Notes under the pieces: model-generated
The model's database searches: none
What the model was told of the DNA's origin: nothing
The model's input: the letters and a program-made list of their open reading frames with translations, nothing else
Part shown: positions 58,707 through 64,000 of the stretch, one piece after another
How positions within the stretch are numbered: position 1 is the stretch's first letter
Layout: each line of letters opens with the position of its first letter
Origin: Aquatica leii
Taxonomy: Eukaryota; Arthropoda; Insecta; Coleoptera; Lampyridae
NCBI GenBank assembly: GCA_035610365.1
Contig: CM069432.1
Location: 75,086,520 to 75,150,519 of the forward strand
Direction of reading: 5' to 3'
DNA length: 64,000 nucleotides
Position numbers and translations under genes: made by a program

Positions 58707-59052
58707 ACGATTTGCTAACGATAGAAGTAAGATTTAGACAATAGAAACAAATTTTGATTTGTTGTTTTTTTAAACATAGTGCGGTAATTACGTAATTAAA
58801 GTTTAGGATACCAATAGTATGCATAGGCGTTATACATTTCCAAATTTAAACATTTTGGCAGAGTGGCAAAATTCTTGAAAAAATTTGATACAAAGAAATT
58901 TTGTAGAACATTTTATAAGAAAATTTAAAAGTTGTAAGACTCAACGGCCAATTATGGTGTCGAGCGATCAAAACATAAAAATTTGCAAATTAACGTAGTT
59001 TTTATTTATTTTTTTAATTTTAATGCTTTAGTATAAGTAAATATAACGGCCG

Positions 59053-59247
59053 TTGCCGATGGAGCGTGATCGAAACGGTCCTATAAGACAAAATATGTTG
59101 CTTCTTCTGGTGTGGCATGTATTGTTGGTGCCAACACTGGTAAATTATTATTTGTCGCCGTTAGAAACAAATGTTGCCTTGTGTGGGAAAGGGCAAAACC
59201 AAGAAATACATATTACAGTGGGCGAACACAAATGTTACAAAAACTGA
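59053..59247 (+). other. unassigned open frame with signal-peptide-like start
   Basis: 64 codons: a basic start (MPMERDRNG), a hydrophobic LLLLVWHVLLVPTLV stretch and a short Cys-containing tail. The codons after the stop continue with a plausible coding pattern (FDIILEGFKRTVEIVVS), so this may be a decayed exon or transposon piece. I recognise no family. Confidence 0.2.
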
Positions 59248-59580
59248 TCAAGAACATCTAGGGCAATGGAATTTGACATCATATTAGAGGGTTTTAAGCG
59301 TACTGTGGAAATAGTAGTGTCTGCAAAAACTTGTGTGCAGATAAACCATGCGTGAATGACATTTTAATTAAAAAAATTTAATACAAGAATCATCTTTCCA
59401 ATTCTACAATTGTAAAAACGATTTCTGCTACGGACACAAAACCTTAAGAATGTTTGCTGTAATAAAAATCCCTTGATAGAAGCATTTAACTTGCTAACTG
59501 ATATAACTATCGCAAAAATGATAGTCGTGCGATAACGAACATTCTCAAGAGAATAATCGCAATTACTCCCACCACTAAAC

Positions 59581-59708
59581 TTTTATAATTTTTGCGCCAC
59601 CTGGCTTATAATAGTGTAACTTCTTTATTCGTAAAAAATTGCAGCTTTTACACATTTTATAATATTTTTTGTTGCGCTATCTGGCTCACAGTAGTATAAC
59701 TTTTTAAT
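59581..59708. repeat. diverged tandem repeat, 80-bp period
   Basis: Two units share TTGCGC, then TCTGGCTYA, TAGTRTAACTT and TTTAATT-like ends, offset by 80 bases. They differ at roughly one base in five. Confidence 0.7.
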
Positions 59709-60581
59709 TTTAATAACTTCCCCGTTAAAGCAGCACCTACTAGAGATTACACTCTAAGTGTAAGTATGGCCGACGAGACCCCGCTCTTAACATCAAAATT
59801 GTAATATCAATCTGCTCCGACTCAGTATAGGAACCGCTGTGCTCGGTCTTGCTCGAATCGCCATTCTATATGAACGTTTCCTACACTAATCATATTGATT
59901 TGGTCTAAGGTTAAGGTAACTCTAAAACTTAGCCCTGAATTCTTCTTGTAGCTCCGGATGTAATTTAACGATCTAGCAAAAGATGCTGTATGTAGAAGTG
60001 GTTGCGTTTGTGTTGTGCAACGCTTTGGCTATGAATAATAATAATATGTCAGTAAAGCGCCAAATAATTTATTAATATAAGTAGATGAATCCCACGTGAC
60101 ATGTGACTTAAAAAGCATACCACACTAAACAGTTTAAGAATGTGTTTATTTTCGCATGAATTTTAAGAAAGAGGTTGGTATTACAACACGAACAAATCGA
60201 ATGATTGAAATATTAATTAGACCAATTATAAAGTACAAATTTGGGTTTACCTAGAGATTTTTCTTAAACAAGCGTCTAATAAAATTATTCAAAAGAATGT
60301 AAAACATAACCTATTTTAAATTAACTTTAATCCGATAAACAAACGCAAAATGTCAATATAACAACTGACATCATTACTTATCCTGACGTCATAAATTTGA
60401 AGTCACGTGGCATTTATCTACTTTAGAGATTATTACATAATATTGTTATATATATCTTAACCCTTAGAAAACATTAAGTTTTCGGCATTGTAAAATAATG
60501 GTTTCTGAATTACAAATGAATATTAAATAATTAATACTCTAAATTACAATTAACCAATCTGAAATATAATTAAACTACAAT
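59709..60581. other. AT-rich spacer
   Basis: No gene recognised. Confidence 0.4.
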
Positions 60582-60676
60582 AATTGTAAATAATTCAATG
60601 CCTTTCCAATATATTTCTTTTTTATTTATTAAATAATTAATAAATATATAAGATAGGCATTGAATTATTTACAATT
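60582..60676. repeat. 22-bp inverted repeat, 51-bp loop
   Basis: The 22-base arm at 60582-60603, starting AATTGTAAATAATTCAATGC, is perfectly inverted at 60655-60676. The loop is AT-rich. Possibly a remnant of a small MITE. Confidence 0.85.
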
Positions 60677-61300
60677 ATAATTAAACTCCTATTTTGTGTT
60701 AAAAGCTTTATAATGGATAATATACAATCTTCAATTAAACTACGATTAAAAAAGGTGAAATTGTAAAACCAATCATAGTGTTAAAGTTATGTCACATAAG
60801 TATCAGATATGTTTGAATTTTTACACGGAGAGAAATATTATGCTGAATTTAATCATTACAATTTCATATTTAAAGCATTTGCTTTTTTTCTAAAATTGAT
60901 TCACATTCAAATAAAATTAAACCTACATGTTCTAAAACTTAAATTAAATTTCTTATTGCAATCCAAACATGTTTTTATTAAATCATTCATAATTATAATG
61001 ATACAAGTAAAAAGTTTTTGTTAAAATTAAGCCTACAAATTGATCAAATTCAACTAATTATTATAAGAAATCATATCAGCGATTAAAGTACGTAATAAAT
61101 TACTACGAAACCACTAAGTAGGCATTTCAAGTAAGCATTTATGTTATCACTATTTGTTTCACGCTGGTCTAAAATAAGGTATCAGCAATTTAAGTTACGT
61201 TAAGGTTGGCAATATGTGCTAAACTTTTTGCTAAAGCTGTGGCAAAGATAAATTAACGTGTACCGTGACTCCGACAGTTTTTTGTTTGGAAGAATACGAC

Positions 61301-61650
61301 ATGGATTCATCATTTTATAAGAAGTTGCTTGCAGCGTATAATCTATAATTCACTACATCAATTAGTGAATGATTGGAAATTATCAGAAACTTACAAGTAA
61401 GTATTGACTCTGATTTTGAATATTGTTCACTGTCGTTATACGTTAGAATTATGTCGCAAAGCTTGCACATTTTTTGGCATGTATGACTTAGTTTTTTGCA
61501 ATGAAATGAAATTATCGTGCATTTGCTTTTCTTTTAGAACAAGAAATTGATGTTACATCCCTTGTGTGCCTAACGGAAAATAATTTGGACATATTGAAGG
61601 AAGGTGAATTTGGGTTGATTGTAAAGTTTAGTAGTTGGAGAACCCTTTGA
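61301..61650 (+). pseudogene. possible SAM-domain gene relic with intron
   Basis: MDSSFYKKLLAAYNL at 61301 is followed by stops. A donor-like CAAGTAAGT lies at 61396 and an acceptor TTTCTTTTAG ends at 61537. The next segment reads QEIDVTSLVCLTENNLDILK, EGEFGLIVKF to a stop at 61650. The pattern of a conserved Ile-Asp, two Leu-rich steps and LTE-LD-L resembles the second half of a SAM domain. Retained splice sites suggest it was not a processed copy. Confidence 0.35.
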
Positions 61651-63360
61651 CAGAAAAAAATAACTTTCCAAAAGTTACAAGAAGATTATTTAACTCGGAT
61701 GGTGTAGATTCGACTAATATTCTAAGTGTAACATACTATTAATGCTGATGCGTGTACATATTGATGTCAAGGACAGTATTATTTGGATCGGTAATATTAT
61801 CTACCAATAATTATAAATTTTAATGTAAACTAGGATTAAACCATAAGCTGTAGTGATGATAAAAATATAACACATTTATTTTGAATTTAGCAAATAAATA
61901 CGTTTAAACTATGTGTATATTTACTGAAATCATTCATACCCTGAAGGTGCACAAAAGCAAACATTATGACACTGCGTGCTTAAATTAATACGAAGTGTTA
62001 TTACTATTAAACCTATTTATGATAAAACGCAACAATCAACAGAGATAAGAAAAAGCAGTACTTGTCATAACTATGGTTCTTCTCTACGATCACATTAAGC
62101 AACTTTTGAATAATAAAAGAAAACGATGTTTTCTTAAATTGATATATTATAAAATCTATACAATTCTTTTTCAAAATATTTGTTGTAATAAAATGAAAGC
62201 TTTGTTTAAGCGTACATCGGCTTGACTCAAAACCAACAGCCCATTTGCATGAAATATAGCTGTTTTTGCTTTATTACAGTAAACTTTTCTCTCCGTGTAA
62301 GCATAATTTAAATAAAGCTTTTCCGGCACATTCAAAATCCGACAACACTTACTAGCGTGTTAGTTATCAAAAAGAAATATGTTTTGTATAGTTTAAGAAG
62401 AGTTCAGATCTTAAATATTTATAAAAACTAAAAATTGTTTTCAATATTTACTGTTAGATAACAACATTGTATAAACTAAGATTTAGATTTGAGAATCGGT
62501 ATCATTTAAAACGTTCTTTAAGAATTTTAAATATACAAATTCACATACATACAATATATCACAAATCAAAATAAAAGGATATTGTAATTTAATTAAGTTA
62601 CTTGCTATACAAAAACATTATCAAAAACAACAATATAAAAAGATCATGCTTTTCCAAAACTGTACTTGAAACCACAATTAAATACGTTTAATAAAGACTA
62701 TAAAAATACCGTTTTATGTTCGACACAATTTTAGATTCCTCCATTACAAAGAAGTAATTATTTATCAATTAAAATAAATCTTAGACACAAATACAACTGA
62801 GAACATTGTTGTAAAAATAACGGAATATCAAACTTTCTTAAGTTTTTTTATGTACCTACAATCTTTAATACTGCTGAGTAAAGTATGTATTAGTATAAAG
62901 TATACGAAGTGTAATAGTTTTTAACAAATATTAACATTGTCAAACTTAAAATTAATACATTTTTACTTTAAAATTAGCGATTATTTGTAGGCGACAAAAA
63001 TTGCTATTGTTTTAATGACATTTTACATCCGGAATACTGTACATCCTAGGAATGTTAATAACACAGCCGTAACTTTTTTATTTATTTTAACATTAAAAAA
63101 ACAATAAAGGTGTGCGTTTTAGTGTTTGCAAGTATTCAGTAGCATTCATTCAGTCTTTGATGCGATGGCATGCTTAGGTAGTGCAGTAAAATAAATCGAT
63201 TATTAGTTTTTTTTTGTATCAAAATAAACTAAAACATAAACAGTTATATATTTTTGTACATTTCATATTAGTTGTTCATAATAACATACAAACTATCATA
63301 TGTAATATTATAAGTGTGTGTAAAATTATCGATAATGAGACACCTTATTGACGGAAACGA
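61651..63360. other. AT-rich spacer
   Basis: No gene or element recognised. Confidence 0.4.
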
Positions 63361-63393
63361 AAAATGTGTTGCCTAGTTTTGGCAACACATTTT
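63361..63393. repeat. perfect 13-bp-arm hairpin
   Basis: AAAATGTGTTGCC and its exact inverse flank a seven-base loop. No gene lies directly beside it. It may be an element end or a structured RNA piece, but nothing supports either. Confidence 0.8.
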
Positions 63394-64000
63394 GAGTTCT
63401 GTTCAGGTGTCGAATTTTAGATAATTTTACAAAGACGAATGAAATTCAAATGACTATTACTCGAAAAAAACAAAAAAATTATTTATTGTCATAATAATTA
63501 TTAGTGACGTTACAAAATAAGTCGAGCCAAAACGTGACATGGTTGACGTTTATGAATTTTTGAGTTTAGAGCGTTTTCATGGTTACTTATCAACAGGCAT
63601 ACTTATCGCTGTAATTGTATCTCTTCCGGTTGTGTTATCGCTTATATCGCTCGTTTAATTGAAAAACGTGATTGAAATAGTGTAATATGATTGGTTAATT
63701 TTAAATGAAGGTAATAATCTAAATGAGTATTTTTCAGTTGCATTATAATACTAGCAATTGTTTGAGCTATATTAAAAAGCTGTATTTTAATAATATTTAT
63801 ACTAAAAGCGTAAGTTTAAATTAGAAAACGTTTTGGGGTTGCTAAAAATTTGCTTTAATTATGAAAAAAAAAACTATTACTGCTCTATATTTCTTTTTCG
63901 AACTTGGAGCTTGCAATCTGTGATAATATATTAAAATTATCATTTAACATTCTTAAATATTTAAAAAGTTTTTTTTTTATCAGGGCATTTCTTCTAATAA
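63394..64000. other. AT-rich spacer
   Basis: Nothing recognised. Confidence 0.4.

Noticed and set aside
1..64000. CRISPR arrays, bacterial operons, ribosome binding sites or rRNA
   Set aside because: None seen; the window is eukaryotic and has no regularly spaced repeat-spacer pattern.

Overview
This window looks like an intergenic or heterochromatin-like stretch of an AT-rich insect (arthropod) genome. No gene shown to belong to the host passes through it. The evidence is two eukaryotic nuclear tRNA genes with Pol III T-run terminators, a 53-bp intron with GT/AG borders, and a mixture of Tc1/mariner, IS630-like, PIF/Harbinger, hAT-like, Helitron, Ty1/copia, Ty3/gypsy and non-LTR (LINE) remnants. 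I cannot assign species or order from the sequence alone. Most long open frames are too AT-rich and too unlike known proteins to be genes, and nearly all recognisable proteins belong to mobile elements carrying stops and frameshifts.

Layout. 0.9-1.6 kb: a perfect 127-bp tandem duplication abutting tRNA-Asp(GTC), then tRNA-Thr(TGT). 2.9-9.3 kb: two decayed IS630-like transposase relics, a possible Myb-type accessory-protein relic and a 215-bp-armed foldback. 13-17.7 kb: a Ty1/copia RNase H relic and a Tc1/mariner-type element (DUF4817-type transposase) split exactly at a TA by a second TIR element that itself carries a third insert. 18.5-21.3 kb: a dispersed repeat with B-box-like motifs, a copia gag/protease relic and a Helitron-like element. 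21.9-26.2 kb: a broken Ty3/gypsy gag-pol whose 3' part is deleted into the LTR, followed by a Harbinger transposase C-terminus. 30.1-32.1 kb: a Tc1-like element and two MITEs. 36.2-41.4 kb: a ~524-bp tandem satellite whose third unit was hit by a LINE, by an element with an 8-bp target duplication, and by a further TIR element inside that one. 41.7-44.3 kb: a complete-looking Harbinger element with an intact Myb/SANT-like gene and a lightly damaged HARBI1-like transposase. 44-64 kb: mostly anonymous AT-rich DNA with a ~510-bp segmental repeat pair, an hAT-type MITE, palindromes and small coding relics.

The most unusual signal is a dispersed repeat family. Four copies (29.8 kb on the minus strand; 35.3, 50.7 and 52.6 kb on the plus strand), plus a 3' fragment at 57.1 kb, share the layout of a heat-shock promoter: clustered TTCnnGAA units, a proximal GAAnnTTMnnGA about 15-22 bp before a TATA box, a conserved leader, and (in two copies) a GTAAGTG splice-donor-like end. 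No chaperone coding sequence follows any copy.
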